This document shows, in pieces, positions 1 through 12,074 of a DNA stretch of 64,000 nt. The first letter of the stretch is position 1; each line of letters opens with the position of its first letter. Made by a program: the position numbers and the translations under genes. The notes beneath the pieces were generated by a model. That model ran no database searches, was not told the DNA's origin, and saw only the letters and a list, made by a program, of their open reading frames with translations. The stretch is from Seriola aureovittata (lineage: Eukaryota > Chordata > Actinopteri > Carangiformes > Carangidae), in assembly GCF_021018895.1 (NCBI RefSeq), contig NC_079377.1:20555001-20619000 (forward strand), read 5' to 3'.

Positions 1-852
1 TACAGGCTTTGGGATGCATACATACATAAATATACATATTTGTATGGGCTAATAGGTTTTATATACTATAATTTTGACATATGTTTTTATTTTATATGTA
101 CATATATTTCATATGAGGAAATGCAATATATATATATACATATATTACATTTGTGTATGGGATTGTTTATTGATTACCCTTTCATTAGTGATATCAGTTT
201 ACATTCGGCCTCATTTTTCAAACTGCTGTTTTGTTTTTATTCAAGAGACCAGCAGCAGCTCTGGAAGCTAATGAAGCGCCAAATAAATAACAAAGAATAT
301 CACGCACACAAACACAAAATGGAGCAAAGACACTAACAATGGCATTTAGAGCGTGACAGAAGGTTGTAGGGGGATGAGGAAGATTAAGAGGGATGAAGCG
401 AGAAAGTCACAGAGAACGTTCAGTTATATAAAGGCTACGTCAGCAAAATGTGAGCAAGGATGAAAAGTTAAAAGATAATTAAACAATTACAGACAACAAC
501 AAATTAAGGCACTTTAAACACTTTAAACGCTTTTAGACACTGTCCAATCCTCTATACTGTAAATCCTCACTGGACTACGTTACCATTTTCCCAGTGTGGT
601 TACCCCAGACTGTGGTTTCTCCCATGTGTGCTTGGGGGGGGGGGGCTACGTGATTAACGCCTACACATACAGGGACAGAAAATGAAAAAGGAAGAGACCA
701 AGACTGTGACGAAAGATCTCATATAAACATTAGTGTGAAAGAGAGAGAGAAATGGCTCCATTCAGTCATGACAGACTGTGTGGGCGGGAAGGAGAGCAGC
801 TGAAAGTAAAAAGTGACATTACTCAGGTAGAGTCTTTTTTTATAATTCATTA

Positions 853-854
<2 letters not shown>

Positions 855-906
<52 letters not shown>
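855..906. repeat. (GT)26 microsatellite
   Basis: Uninterrupted GT dinucleotide array in the slc8a1 intron. Confidence 0.98.
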
Positions 907-908
<2 letters not shown>

Positions 909-1976
909 AATCGTAATAGCTTAAGAGGCCTTTGCACCCTGCACTGACCTTCCACTGTTCATTTACAGTTGATGGTTTGATTTGTAGTACTCACTCTGAG
1001 AACATTTATTTTTAATTACATTAAACAAGGTGCATGACCTCTGAGTAAAGTATTGGCCCTATTAGATAGAGTACATTAATGTTTGTGTTAGCCCATACTA
1101 ATGCCTGGTAATAACACAACACAGTGTGGATCTGGTTCATGACTTGACGTGTTTAATGACTTAAATATCAGGCTGTCTCGTGTGCTTACAGCAGAGGGCC
1201 AGAGCTGCAGCTGCCTGTCTCGTCTTGGGATCATCAAGTTAAGGACAACTGGAGTGTGGAGCTGCTTTTTTTTTTTTTTGCACATGTTTTACTGCTTTAT
1301 TATCTGTTATGACAGTTTTTGCCAAGGCTGATGCATTCATGCATTCAGTCCCAAATGACATATTTCAAAAGAAAGTAATTTATCCATCACTGAAATTGAA
1401 GGGTGCATGTGAGAGAGTGTGTCTCAGTTTGGCTTTTCTAAGCTTCTGATTCCCACATTTTCCTTCCTCTAAATGAAAAAAAAACGAAGGCCAGATTTTC
1501 CTTAGGATCTACATCCAATTGATAAAGATGGCTGCCTGTTTCTTTACTGGGACCGGGAATAATACGATATAAAACTTGTCTTTGGACATTCAAACTCCAG
1601 TGTTTTTCATGAATGTATTAAGAATTATTTTGCAAGAAAATTGTCTTTAAAAAAAGACGAAGACATAAACAACACCTCAGCAGGATAAACAGTTCCTGAG
1701 GTAAAAGGAGGCTCTCCGCACTCAGTTTAGGATGCACACGCTTTTTGTTTGTTTGTGTTTGAGCATTTGGATACAGCAGCTCTTAAAAGGTTAATAGTAT
1801 GCAGTGACTGAATGATTCGGGTGAAACCAATTAGAGATCATGGTTTTCGATGGGATTTACCAAGTCAGCGTGTTTCATTGAAGCAGCAGGTAGTCTCTTT
1901 TATTCATTCATTTTAGTCGTTTATAAATGGAGCAGAACAACAGCCAACTACAGAGAGGGCTGCATAGGCTGATAAT

Positions 1977-1977
<1 letters not shown>

Positions 1978-2047
<70 letters not shown>
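1978..2047. repeat. (GT)35 microsatellite
   Basis: Uninterrupted GT dinucleotide array of about 70 bp. Confidence 0.98.
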
Positions 2048-2048
<1 letters not shown>

Positions 2049-2132
2049 GCTTTTAAAAAAGTCATTTGAATTTCCTGTTTCAACTATTTCCCTCTGTTCA
2101 ACAGACATAGGGTATTAAACACACATGCATGT

Positions 2133-2259
2133 ACACACACACACACACACACATAACCATGCACATGCACAACAAACCCAAACAGTATGTGGTTGGCTGT
2201 AGTCCATATCCTGAAGCAGTGATTAGACTTTGATACTGAGATCACACACACACACACAT

Positions 2260-2302
<43 letters not shown>
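2133..2302. repeat. Cluster of three (CA)n arrays
   Basis: CA arrays at 2133-2152, 2243-2258 and 2262-2302 are separated by short unique sequence. They lie on the opposite repeat strand to the GT array at 1978. Confidence 0.95.
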
Positions 2303-2305
<3 letters not shown>

Positions 2306-2754
2306 GCCAGACCGTGGATCAGAGGCGATGTTGAATTGAGTCTTTTTTTTAATCTCTGTAATGATAATGGATTGCACTGTGCACGTCTGTCACTAGACTT
2401 AAACTTCTGACCCCGCTGCTGGAGTGAAAGTCAGAGACATTTAATCCTTTGCTCTTCAGGTAATGGACAGAGAACATTAGCTCTTATCTCACAGCAGTGT
2501 GAAGCTTATTTTGGCAAAGTCATGCTTAAGCCAAAATGTGTCAGCTTTTAGTCTAAAAGTACCGTTTTTATTTCCATTTAACAATTTGTTTGATGTAATT
2601 ACCACCTGCTTCGCCTGTGTGAGTCTTCATTACAATATGATACCGCTCTTATTCTAACCTAGTTTGTAAAAGACAGTTTAAACTGATGGTAAAAAAAAAA
2701 AAAAGGTATATTAAACATTGAATAACTTTGTCCAGATTCCAGTCACAACATGAC

Positions 2755-2905
2755 TTTTAGCTTGATAACATGTACACAATGGCATTGCTAACTAATGTTC
2801 AGCACAGGTGCAATGTTTGACATGTTCGCTGTATCACTTCAGTATGTTAGCATGCTAATATTTAATTAGCACCGATGGGAATGTCATTCGTTTCACAGGG
2901 ACGCA
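2755..2905 (-). repeat. Teleost interspersed repeat fragment (reverse orientation)
   Basis: Contains the ttagcatgctaat / taattagcac / gatgggaatgtcatt sequence that I recognise from memory as a very common percomorph non-autonomous repeat. Another part of the same family, in the other orientation, is at about 34026-34385. The ends are approximate. Confidence 0.65.
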
Positions 2906-3350
2906 CCATGATTTTCCTCATGATGTATCCGTGGTCGGTCTCCAGCTCGTCTCAGGCTCAAGAAGTGTGATTAGATTAGATAGCTTCCCTTTGGAATTAA
3001 TGTCCTCGTTAACATACAGCACCTGTTGCTCGGTCAAAGGATATGTTCACTGTTTCAATGTAAGTGATGCAGAACAAAGTCCACAGTCCTCGCTCTGTGT
3101 GAAAATGCATTTTAAAGGTCAGCTACAGCTAATATGAGGCTTCAGTAGTCTGAATTAGACAAATCATGAGGGGATCTTCCAAAGTCAGTGTTTTTAGTAT
3201 GAAATTCCCTCTTTGTGACAGTATTTCCTTGATGGGACATCAGGACAAGAGGGAAAATGACACAAGGTGGGAATTAGGAACTTTAGAGGTTACAGTCAGT
3301 CAAATCTGGATCTTTAACTTTAAATTTCTCTGAACGCTTTCTCCCCCCAG

Positions 3351-3536
3351 GCGAGGATGACGACGACGAGGAGTGCGGGGAGGAGAAGTTGCCGTCGTGT
3401 TTCGACTACGTCATGCACTTCCTCACCGTCTTCTGGAAGGTTCTGTTCGCCTTCGTCCCGCCCACAGACTATTGGAACGGCTGGGCCTGTTTCGTCGTCT
3501 CCATCTGCATGATCGGGCTGCTCACCGCCGTCATTG
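3351..3536 (+). CDS. slc8a1: slc8a1 coding exon (fourth from last)
   Basis: Acceptor ctccccccag, donor gtgaga. The first two bases complete a glycine codon from an upstream exon outside the window. It encodes the acidic loop end, [18 protein letters not shown] and the following membrane helix, and ends one base into a glycine codon. Confidence 0.95.
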
Positions 3537-5065
3537 GTGAGATGAAAACCGAAAAGAACTGTTTGAAATTTGAACTTAAGTCATATTGAATTTAAGAAAA
3601 ACATTTTAAGAATTCCAAAACTTTTTTAAAGAACATTTTCAATGACAGGATTCTTCTTTTACAAATCAAAGACATCAATATGTAAAAAGATATTGAGGTT
3701 TTTTTTTTAGCATTCATTTTCCTCTCTTATTTTTACAGGGGATCTTGCCTCTCATTTCGGCTGCACAGTGGGATTGAAAGACTCAGTCACAGCAGTAGTA
3801 TTTGTTGCATTGGGAACCTCTGTACCAGGTAAGTGTGTGTGTGTGTGTGTGCGTGAGCGCATACAATGTATGTTCACCGTATGTTGACTGTATGTATTGT
3901 GAGCCGATATTGATCCAACACTTCCGCCATTTTAATTATCCTGCTATTGGACTTTCCGCCAGCTTTAATCAAAGACCTTTCTCCCTCCACTTGTGCCATT
4001 TAGCTTCATAAGACCTTTATGAGCATAAAATACCCAGAAGTCTTCACTGTAGGAATAGATTTGCGTTCATCAATGATCACCTTCAGGGCCAATGCTTTGA
4101 CATTTTCTATTTGCTGCTTCAGTTTTTATTACCAGGAGCTTTATTCCCCTCATTTCTTTCCTCAGCGTCTCCAGTGCAGAATAAAAGAGACAACTTCACA
4201 GAGTATATCCCTGCACTGACCATGGTTTCTAAAAGCCTCATAAAAGTAGATGCTTGTTGCTACAACAATCAGGTCAAATAAATGAACGGTAGCTATGATA
4301 GAAAATGGAAAGAAGACAAGGGGCTGCAGTGTGCTGACCTGCAAGTGTCCGAGTATCTGTTTAGATACAATACAAACTTTCACAAAGCTGCATCTCACAT
4401 GTGATGATGTGTTGCCCTACAGAGAAAAACGATTTAATTGTTTTGACTGTGGTTTATGATGAATTACGAGATCTGCCCCCACTTCTTCAATTAGTCAACT
4501 AATCCATTCATTTGGGTTTTGGCAAAGTAAGAGATTTTTAGATTTTTATGTTTATTTAATTATGGGGAATGGGCCATTAGTCACTGTTCATTACTAGGAA
4601 ATGATTGTCACATTTCTGGCATCATGATAATTTTCACAAACTTGCTGTAATAAGCACTAGAGCTGCAGGCAAAGTATAAAACTAGATGGAAGAGATTTAC
4701 TCTAAATTGATTGAAATAATTGAATAATTAAAACAAATTATATGAGACCTTCTTTAATTGAGGACAACCCTGCAAATGAATTTAGATTTGGTTCATTTTA
4801 TTTACAGTGAACATCCATAGAAAAAAAATGAGCAAAGATTAAAGGAGTGCGCACGGACTCATGCTGAGGGAGGTTTCGCTGTGACTGACCCAGTGGTTTC
4901 CGCTCCCTCCAGTGGGTTTTATATGTGGGAGCCTGTTAGACGGAGCTCTGCGGTCTGCAGACAGCAGCATGGATCATCCTCTAAATGTGAAGAACGACCG
5001 ATGACTGCAACAGCCAGCTAAATACGTTTTAACCTTGGCCCCAGTCTCCTGCCTCTGCACGCACG

Positions 5066-5124
<59 letters not shown>

Positions 5125-5806
5125 GACAACACATGCAGACATTCAGCACATGATTGAATGCTGGATGTACAACATGCAGACATGTAAACAGCTGCAACTT
5201 GAATTAATTGAACAAACAGTCCCACACACTCATATACTTGCAACACATTAAAGCTTGAAATAGGTGTCACACACACTTGTGGACACAGACATACGCACAC
5301 ACCTGTACTGTACTGGGGCCACCATGTGTTATTAGCATAGGGCTATTTGTCATGTCAGGCTCAAGTGGTCTCTGTCCTCCCATTTAGGGACCTAAGGGAT
5401 CAAAGTGATGTATTACATACTATTTTACACACACACACACATGCATGCATACAAACCTACAGTATATGCACACATAATAACCATGTAATATTTGGACACA
5501 CAAACAAACAGAAATACATGCTCAGTAACAGTTGAATTTATGGACAAATGCATACACACACAGCTGTTTGAAACACAGAAATACACACACACAGATGTAC
5601 ACAATGTGTAGACTTGCAGAATGGAAACAAAGTGATTCAGCCTTTCAGAGGTTCTCAGCCTTATTAACAGAACCTCCTGTGGCCCACACACTCACACAAA
5701 GAAACAGACCTCCAGATCCGTGGCTATTAGAGTTAATAAAACCCATCCTGTGTTGTGGTTCCATGATGATTAACCTCGTTTATCACAGTTAGCCAGCCTA
5801 ACACAT

Positions 5807-5840
<34 letters not shown>

Positions 5841-7308
5841 ACGGAGATGGAAAGAAAACAGTGGAGCTGTAAATTGAATCAGAGCCACAAGGAACTGAAA
5901 TGTGTTGTTTCTTTGAGATTCACCTCAGTTGTATGACTCGAATGTATATTTAAAGTGTGGTGTGTATCATTTCATGTCGAACTTACAAAGTCAAGAATGA
6001 CATTTAAACTGAGAGCGGCACCATGGGACTCTGTTGACATAAGCAGCTTGTCGTGACTCAGGACTGGGAGGTCTCAAATGCACGACTCAGATACACAGAC
6101 AAAAGTTCAAAATAGTTCACCTGTACAAAAACAGACAGAAGCAGTCAGGGACAGAGTGAGGGCACGGGGGGCCGGAAAACCAGGCAAAACCCAGGTGTCA
6201 AACACAGGTTAGATAAGCAGGGATGGATAGCTACAGCATGGAAGGCACGGTAGATACTCTTGCAGAGAATGGGTGGGAATGGGGCCAGTATATATACAAG
6301 GAACTGATTAGTGCCGGGGTTACTGCAGGGCACGGGGGAGTGGCAGGGTCTGAAATGACAAGAGAGTTAGTAAAATGGCAAAGACAGGCAGAGAATGAAT
6401 GAACGCATGAATGAACAGTGACACAGCTATATAAGGAAGGTAATAGCACTGTGTACTGTAAGGCATCTACAGACCATTTATTACTACAATGTTTTATAAT
6501 TAGGATATCATGTATATGAGAGCATATTTGACCTTTTTAAATTGTGTTGTGACAAAATTGCCTCTAAATGTCCAGGATATTAAGGTCATTAGGAGACATT
6601 AAAGTCTTAAGAAGACAAAAATTGAACTCGTTTGAGTCCGCAAACATCCTGCCACAAATCGTTCGGCTGATCCACAGATAATTGGGAGGCGATGGTAGAG
6701 ATGAACAGGAGGATTATCTGTGGAAATCTTTTTCGGTGATAAGGACACATTTTATGACTCGGAAAGAAAACACAACTAACAAAAAAAATATATATATATT
6801 TGGTTCAGAATTATAATATTGGCCAACCGCCTGATTTCTGGTTTTATTGATTCACATTCATTTCTTTTCACCATCTCAAATGATCAGGAAGAACCACGTC
6901 AGTCGTCCAACTCTTTGAAAAGTCCTGCTGTTAGATTTATTTTTTAAAATGTCCCAAGATGATAAAGCGTAACTATTTTTGTGACCTATTGACTCGCGCC
7001 ACTGTCTGCTTATAATTTCCCCTCTGACCAAATGTTCCTCACCAAGTAAAAAATGTCTAGATGCAGAAGGATTGCCAGATTGCCGTGAGCACATGAGTGC
7101 TCCGCAACAAGTCCTTCCATTTCAAGAGGCGACGGGAAGAAGGGAGCTTGAAGGAGAGGTAGAGGGAGAGCATGCAGGAGAGAGAGGAAGGATGAGACGG
7201 AAAAGACTGTTTGATTGACAGAAAGGAAAAAGAAAGGGCAGAAACCTCTCCAGGGAGGCACACTCTCACAGAAGGAGCTGCAGAGTGGAACCTGTTTCTC
7301 ACATGTGT

Positions 7309-7347
<39 letters not shown>

Positions 7348-9436
7348 GGAATACACACATGCTGCTACCAAACATGCGAGCAACCACGCACTCACCCACT
7401 CAATCAGCCACACAAACACTCAAAGATCAATTGATGTACACACATGCCTTTGCCAGCTGGTGGAGGCATGGCATCAGATTGGACCCAGGTGGCATTGTAC
7501 ACTAACACACAGACACAGTGTTCATGTATGCACTGTACACAGAAACACACACACACACACACAGGCAGACAAGCACCACATAAATAGAGCCTCGTTACAC
7601 ACACGTGCATTCAGTGAAGCCCAGCAGGCCTCTCCTTGAAGCTTTAAGGTGTATGGGGAGATTTATCTTTCCTTGGCCCGTTGCCTCGTCCACCCTCCTC
7701 TCTCCCCTCCTCAGTCCTCTTCCGGTCGTCCCATTGTCCCTATTTTCCATCACCAATTTGGCTGCCACAGAAAAACCCCTTCCTCCTCTTTTCTCATTCA
7801 CTTCCTCAGTTTTTTATTTCCTCTTGCCGTCTCTGCCACATAAAAGCAAGAGGACATGAATCACTAAGGAAGAGAATACGGCCAGTAAATTAGTGAGAGC
7901 ACATACGACTAACTGACCATTTGACGATTTGCTCACTCTTTGTGCTCTCAAGGAAAGAGCCTATTGTTGAGATTTGGCCGAGAGTTCAAAGCTGCTTTTA
8001 GTACGGCAAGGAAAGCTATCCCTTTGGAGCTGCCATTGTTTGGCAGACATGAAACGGGAGGGGGAAATTTTTGGGACTAAGCATCGCAGCACTGATTAGT
8101 TGTCAGGCCAAGATTTGTTTGCCCCTGCAAAGTAAGATTCAGCCTTGTAATTTATTGATCTTGGTCCAAATCTGGCCCGTGTTGGCTGCCAGCGACGGAA
8201 CACTGTAACAGGATTAAAGATTGTGGTTTCTAATTTAAGGTTTCCTGTCTAAATGTGGAAAACTGGATTTGCACGGTGTTCTGTATTAATAATTATAAGT
8301 GTTGTGCATCTATCAAGAGCGTCCTTCCCTGTCACTGTGGTCTTGTGTAACTCACAAATGACTGTTGTGAGTTAACACACAAGAATAAATCTGTAGATTT
8401 TGCAGGGTCTATTTGGAAGACTAGATTCCTCTCAGATTATTTCCCATAATTCTCCTGGTGGACATTTACAGCAAGAAAACTGTTTCAAAACCATGTATGA
8501 AGACAATATGGAGACGGATTACTTTCCCCAAAACAGAAGTGTGAGACACAGTAATACTCACACCCTGTTTCATTTTTATGTTGAAAACCTTTTTAAAAAT
8601 CACTCAAACAATCACATATCCCTGGTGTACCTCTGTTAGATTCTTGAATAGAATGATCTATAACTAATACTATTAGACAGCAACACAGTTAATAATAATA
8701 ATAATAATAAAAATGATCTGATCTCTCTCCCTCCTCTCTCCATTCAGATACCTTTGCCAGTAAGGTAGCTGCCATCCAGGATCAGTATGCCGACGCCTCC
8801 ATTGGTAATGTGACAGGCTCGAACGCTGTCAACGTTTTCCTGGGCATCGGGGTGAGTACCAGCTCATCTAGAGAGTGATTGACTGGTTCATTGCTAATGT
8901 AAATGCAGCGCTGCTTGTCATGCTGCCATGGCAGTAATTACTATCATGTATTTGTAGAAATGGATATGTTACTGTATGAGTGGTGTCTTTAATGCTGCGT
9001 GATGCTGCTGCTTTGAGATATTATTACAAAGATATGTGGGATTGAAGAAGCGCAGCCATCTGTCTCTTACAATGACGTCCATGTTTTTCTGGTGTGGTCT
9101 CAGCTGTTGTAAACAGTCACTACATGTCATGTTATTCAATTTGACTGTGATGATGATTGACAGGTGGCGTGGTCCATCGCTGCCATCTACCACCAGAGCA
9201 GGGGGGATGAGTTCAGGGTGGACCCTGGCACGCTGGCCTTCTCCGTCACCCTCTTCACCATCTTTGCCTTCGTCTGCGTCGCCGTGCTGATGTACCGACG
9301 GCGGCCAGAGATCGGCGGAGAACTGGGCGGGCCCCGGACTGCGAAGGTCCTGACCACCATGCTGTTTGTCAGCCTGTGGCTCCTCTACATCCTCTTCTCC
9401 TCACTGGAGGCCTACTGCCACATCCAGGGCTTCTAA
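3351..9436 (+). CDS. slc8a1: Sodium/calcium exchanger, NCX1-type, C-terminal four exons (partial)
   Basis: Plasma-membrane 3Na+/1Ca2+ antiporter that extrudes Ca2+ from excitable cells. Four exons with GT/AG borders join in frame to the last 217 residues. The 5' exons, including the large first coding exon and the alternatively spliced loop exons, lie left of the window. In order the protein shows an acidic end of the cytoplasmic loop ([11 protein letters not shown]), membrane segments around FWKVLFAF and [19 protein letters not shown], the alpha-2 repeat with ALGTSVPD and [14 protein letters not shown] (the ion-binding half of the exchanger fold), a final hydrophobic pair, and the C terminus EAYCHIQGF. 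As I remember the vertebrate NCX1, NCX2 and NCX3 sequences, it is closest to NCX1, and synteny with thumpd2 and map4k3 agrees. Teleosts have slc8a1a and slc8a1b; I cannot tell which this is. Confidence 0.95.
3739..3828 (+). CDS. slc8a1: slc8a1 coding exon (third from last)
   Basis: Begins with GG completing Gly, then [16 protein letters not shown] and the alpha-2 motif ALGTSVP, and ends one base into the Asp codon. The donor gtaagtgtgtgt runs straight into a (GT)n tract. Confidence 0.95.
5063..5121. repeat. (GCAC)n/(CA)n microsatellite
   Basis: Short gcac repeats pass into a pure CA array of about 50 bp. Confidence 0.97.
7312..7345. repeat. (CA)17 microsatellite
   Basis: CA array in the slc8a1 intron. 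It generates the Thr-His and Val-Cys artefact frames around 7.0-7.6 kb. Confidence 0.96.
8748..8851 (+). CDS. slc8a1: slc8a1 coding exon (second from last)
   Basis: Acceptor after cattcag, donor gtgagt. Encodes [18 protein letters not shown] and [17 protein letters not shown], the core of the alpha-2 repeat, and ends in phase 0. Confidence 0.95.
9164..9436 (+). CDS. slc8a1: slc8a1 terminal coding exon
   Basis: Acceptor attgacag. Starts [11 protein letters not shown], contains [19 protein letters not shown] between the last two membrane helices, and ends EAYCHIQGF followed by TAA at 9434-9436. Confidence 0.95.
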   Translation: MAWSIAAIYHQSRGDEFRVDPGTLAFSVTLFTIFAFVCVAVLMYRRRPEIGGELGGPRTAKVLTTMLFVSLWLLYILFSSLEAYCHIQGF

Positions 9437-12026
9437 GGTGACAGGAGGTAACGAAGGGAAGGGTGGGACAGAAGGAGAACATGGAGGAAGAAAACCAAGG
9501 GGGAGGTGGGTGAATGGATGGATTTGGAAGTTAAGGCTCTCTCATTGATCTATCACTCCCTCCCTTTACGCAATAGATTGATTGACGGATGAATGGATGG
9601 ATGTACAGATGAAGAAATGGAGGACGCGTTAAAGCATCTTAAAACAGAACAGGAAGAAGTACGAATACACGGAAGGACGACAGCAAACAGGAGAATCACA
9701 GGAGCTAGAGAAATGGCTCAGAAGATGGAAAAATGGTGGACAAACGAATAAACTATGGAATTAATTTTTTTTTTCTCGACCTATAAATCCAAACCAATCA
9801 AGCTGTCTTAAACCCTCCCCTGTTTTAAATACATAAATCTAATCCCCAAAGTCGCAAACACAGAAATAAACACACACAGTTTCCCAGTTTGTTCAACCAT
9901 ACACAAGTCAACATGAGAAGCAAGATATTAAACCAGACACACACACCGTTCACAGCTGCTAATAGAAACAGCATCTCCCATTAATCCCCTTCCAGTTGGA
10001 GCAGCGCTACACCCGCGTCCAGCGACAGTAACAGGCTCACGTTAGACAGAAGGAGACAGTAACTGTATCAGTATGTACATGCATGACCAGACGATACTGA
10101 AAACACAATCAGAAGAAGCCGGACATATTGCCACAACTGTTTAATGACAACAAACTGTGCGAGTGCTGGTGTGTGACTGTGTGTTTCTGTGCTTGTGTGT
10201 TGTGGGAAGATGGTCAAGTACTGTGAAAAACAAAAAAGAAAAAGACGCCTCTCGTTTTGCCGTCTCTGCGTGAGACGGGATACGCTTTCGTATTTCGAGG
10301 TCTTTTCGACCCTCGCTCTCCCGGCCTGTAGAAATGCTGAGTAAGACTCTTTTGTGGGAGGGCAGCGATCGATTGAAGTGAACGGTTTTGAACTGAGGTT
10401 AGAAATGTAAATACAAAGAGCTGAACGTACATTACAGCTCCACTATTTTCCTTCTGAATGTCTTGGTTACGCCATGCGCTCCTGAACAGGCCCTCTTTCT
10501 GTTGCTTTATACTGTAGATGTAAATGATTTTAAGGTTTAATTTGAATCGAGAAAAGGGGTTAGTGTGCTTTTACCTTTAATAAGGCCGCGTCTGAGAGGA
10601 CAACATGGCCGCTCTACCGTTTAAAACTGTTAGAGAGAACTATTATCATTGCATAACTTTCTAGGTAACTCTTACGTGTGTTTGTGTTTTCTTTTTTTTA
10701 ACCGTGGAATTCTGTTACCTGGTTTTCCACCGATGAGATTGCCATCGCCATGTGTCAATCATAGCATTGCAATAGACTTTGAAAAAACCGTAGGTACCGC
10801 CCTCAGTGAAACCTCATGTCTGTCAACTGCCTCTCTCTCTCATCGTTTATCTCACTTTGATGATGCCGCTTTACCAGTTGGTTCACTCGACAGCTTCGGC
10901 CATTATCCCTGTGTGTCTTAAGCAACCCCTTCCCCCCCACCATCACCACCCCTTCTGGCTGGTCAGTGGACCAATCAAAATCCTCAAGGGCTTTGTAAGA
11001 AACAACCACTAATCCCTAACCCTGACCCTTGATTTATGATTCTTCACATAGATTGGTCCTTAGGGGGCTATTTAACAGGGATTTCCTCATACTTCACCTG
11101 CTTAGTTGTTAGGACTTTGCTTCAGTGTGGCTTTAAAAGAAAAAAAAACAAAAACAAGACTACGTGAAATAAAAGTTAAAACAGGTTCATATAATAGAGT
11201 TACCCAAATATTGGAAAAGCAAACAAGGCTTCAACCTTTGTTGGTCGGAGTTTCTCCCAGTTGGTTACAAAGACTGCTTTTGAATTGCAGTCAGCCTTAT
11301 TCCAAATTAAATCATATACGCTATGGTTCTTTTCCCAGGCCACCTCCACTCATTGCTATGCTTAAACATGCAAGCCTTCAGTCATGTGGATCATGAAGGC
11401 CTTAGCCCAAAGGAAGCAATGAACATCTGACTTCATATTATGCCTTTATTCAAGGGCATGTGTTTTCTCTCGAGTAAAGACTCGTAATCTGCACGATTCA
11501 CTGCTTCACGCCGGCCTTGGAACCCGACTTTTACTTCAGCAGCCAGTTTTCACTCTTATCGTGACAGCCATCTGACGAAGGAACGGTTTAAAAGCGTTTG
11601 TTGTTGGTGGGGAAGTAGTTTTACTAACAGATAGGGGCAAATACCGTTGTACTACAGAAGCTCTGTGGGGACATCTAGTATAGGGTACATCTAATCTGTG
11701 CCAGCCAGACTCTGTTTATCAAGCTCACAGAGGTTTGGAGACAATTTTCAACCTGAAATCCTTTATACAAGCTATTCAATTGGCTGTATGTCGGAAAACA
11801 CCCACCCCCAGAAACTACACCTCTGGGACCTGTCTTGCCAAGTGAGCTCAACCACTGTAAGTTGGGCTCTCTGGGTCATCTGGCTTCTCTGAGCCTCTTC
11901 TTATCCAGCTATGAGCAAGTTCATTGCAAATTTGCAACATCACTTGCCTTTTTATGGTAGGGTAATTTTGTCCATGTTGGGAGTCTGTAGAAAGAATGAG
12001 CCTATTATCAGCTCATTATTTCAGTG

Positions 12027-12074
12027 AGCTAATTAGCATCATCTATGAGCCCAGTGAGCTGATGCTAATTAGCT
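12027..12074. repeat. 15-bp perfect inverted repeat (hairpin)
   Basis: The arm agctaattagcatca at 12027-12041 is the exact reverse complement of tgatgctaattagct at 12060-12074, with an 18-base spacer. It lies in the presumed slc8a1 3'UTR. Confidence 0.9.

Larger units (their letters stand above)
1..3350 (+). other. slc8a1: slc8a1 intron upstream of the first visible exon
   Basis: No coding exon was found. I looked for the known NCX1 loop exons (A-F type and the one ending in VSAG) and saw none, so they lie further left. The stretch holds a poly-G run near 636-646, GT/CA arrays near 855, 1978, 2133 and 2243-2302, and an interspersed repeat at about 2755-2905. Confidence 0.7.
3829..8747 (+). 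other. slc8a1: slc8a1 intron (4.9 kb)
   Basis: No credible coding sequence. It has CA-rich stretches near 5070-5121, 5809-5836, 7312-7345 and 7543-7562. The segment at 6140-6450 (ending in gaatgaatgaacgcatgaat) resembles degenerate dispersed repeat DNA, but I could not assign a family. An (AAT)n run just precedes the next exon at about 8692-8710. Confidence 0.8.

Noticed and set aside
1..3350. Possible alternatively spliced NCX1 loop exons
   Set aside because: I searched by eye for the conserved peptides of exons A-F and the VSAG exon in all frames and found none; they must lie left of the window.
4974..5300. 108-codon minus-strand frame
   Set aside because: Val-Cys run from a CA array; flanks show no coding character and it lies in an slc8a1 intron.
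6140..6450. Dispersed repeat or duplicated segment
   Set aside because: Texture and the gaatgaatgaacgcatgaat motif suggest repeat DNA, but I could match no family or boundary, so it is mentioned only within the intron entry.
7010..7639. Overlapping 96-142-codon frames on both strands
   Set aside because: They read through CA/GT microsatellites, giving Thr-His or Val-Cys runs. Both strands are open because the repeat has no stops.
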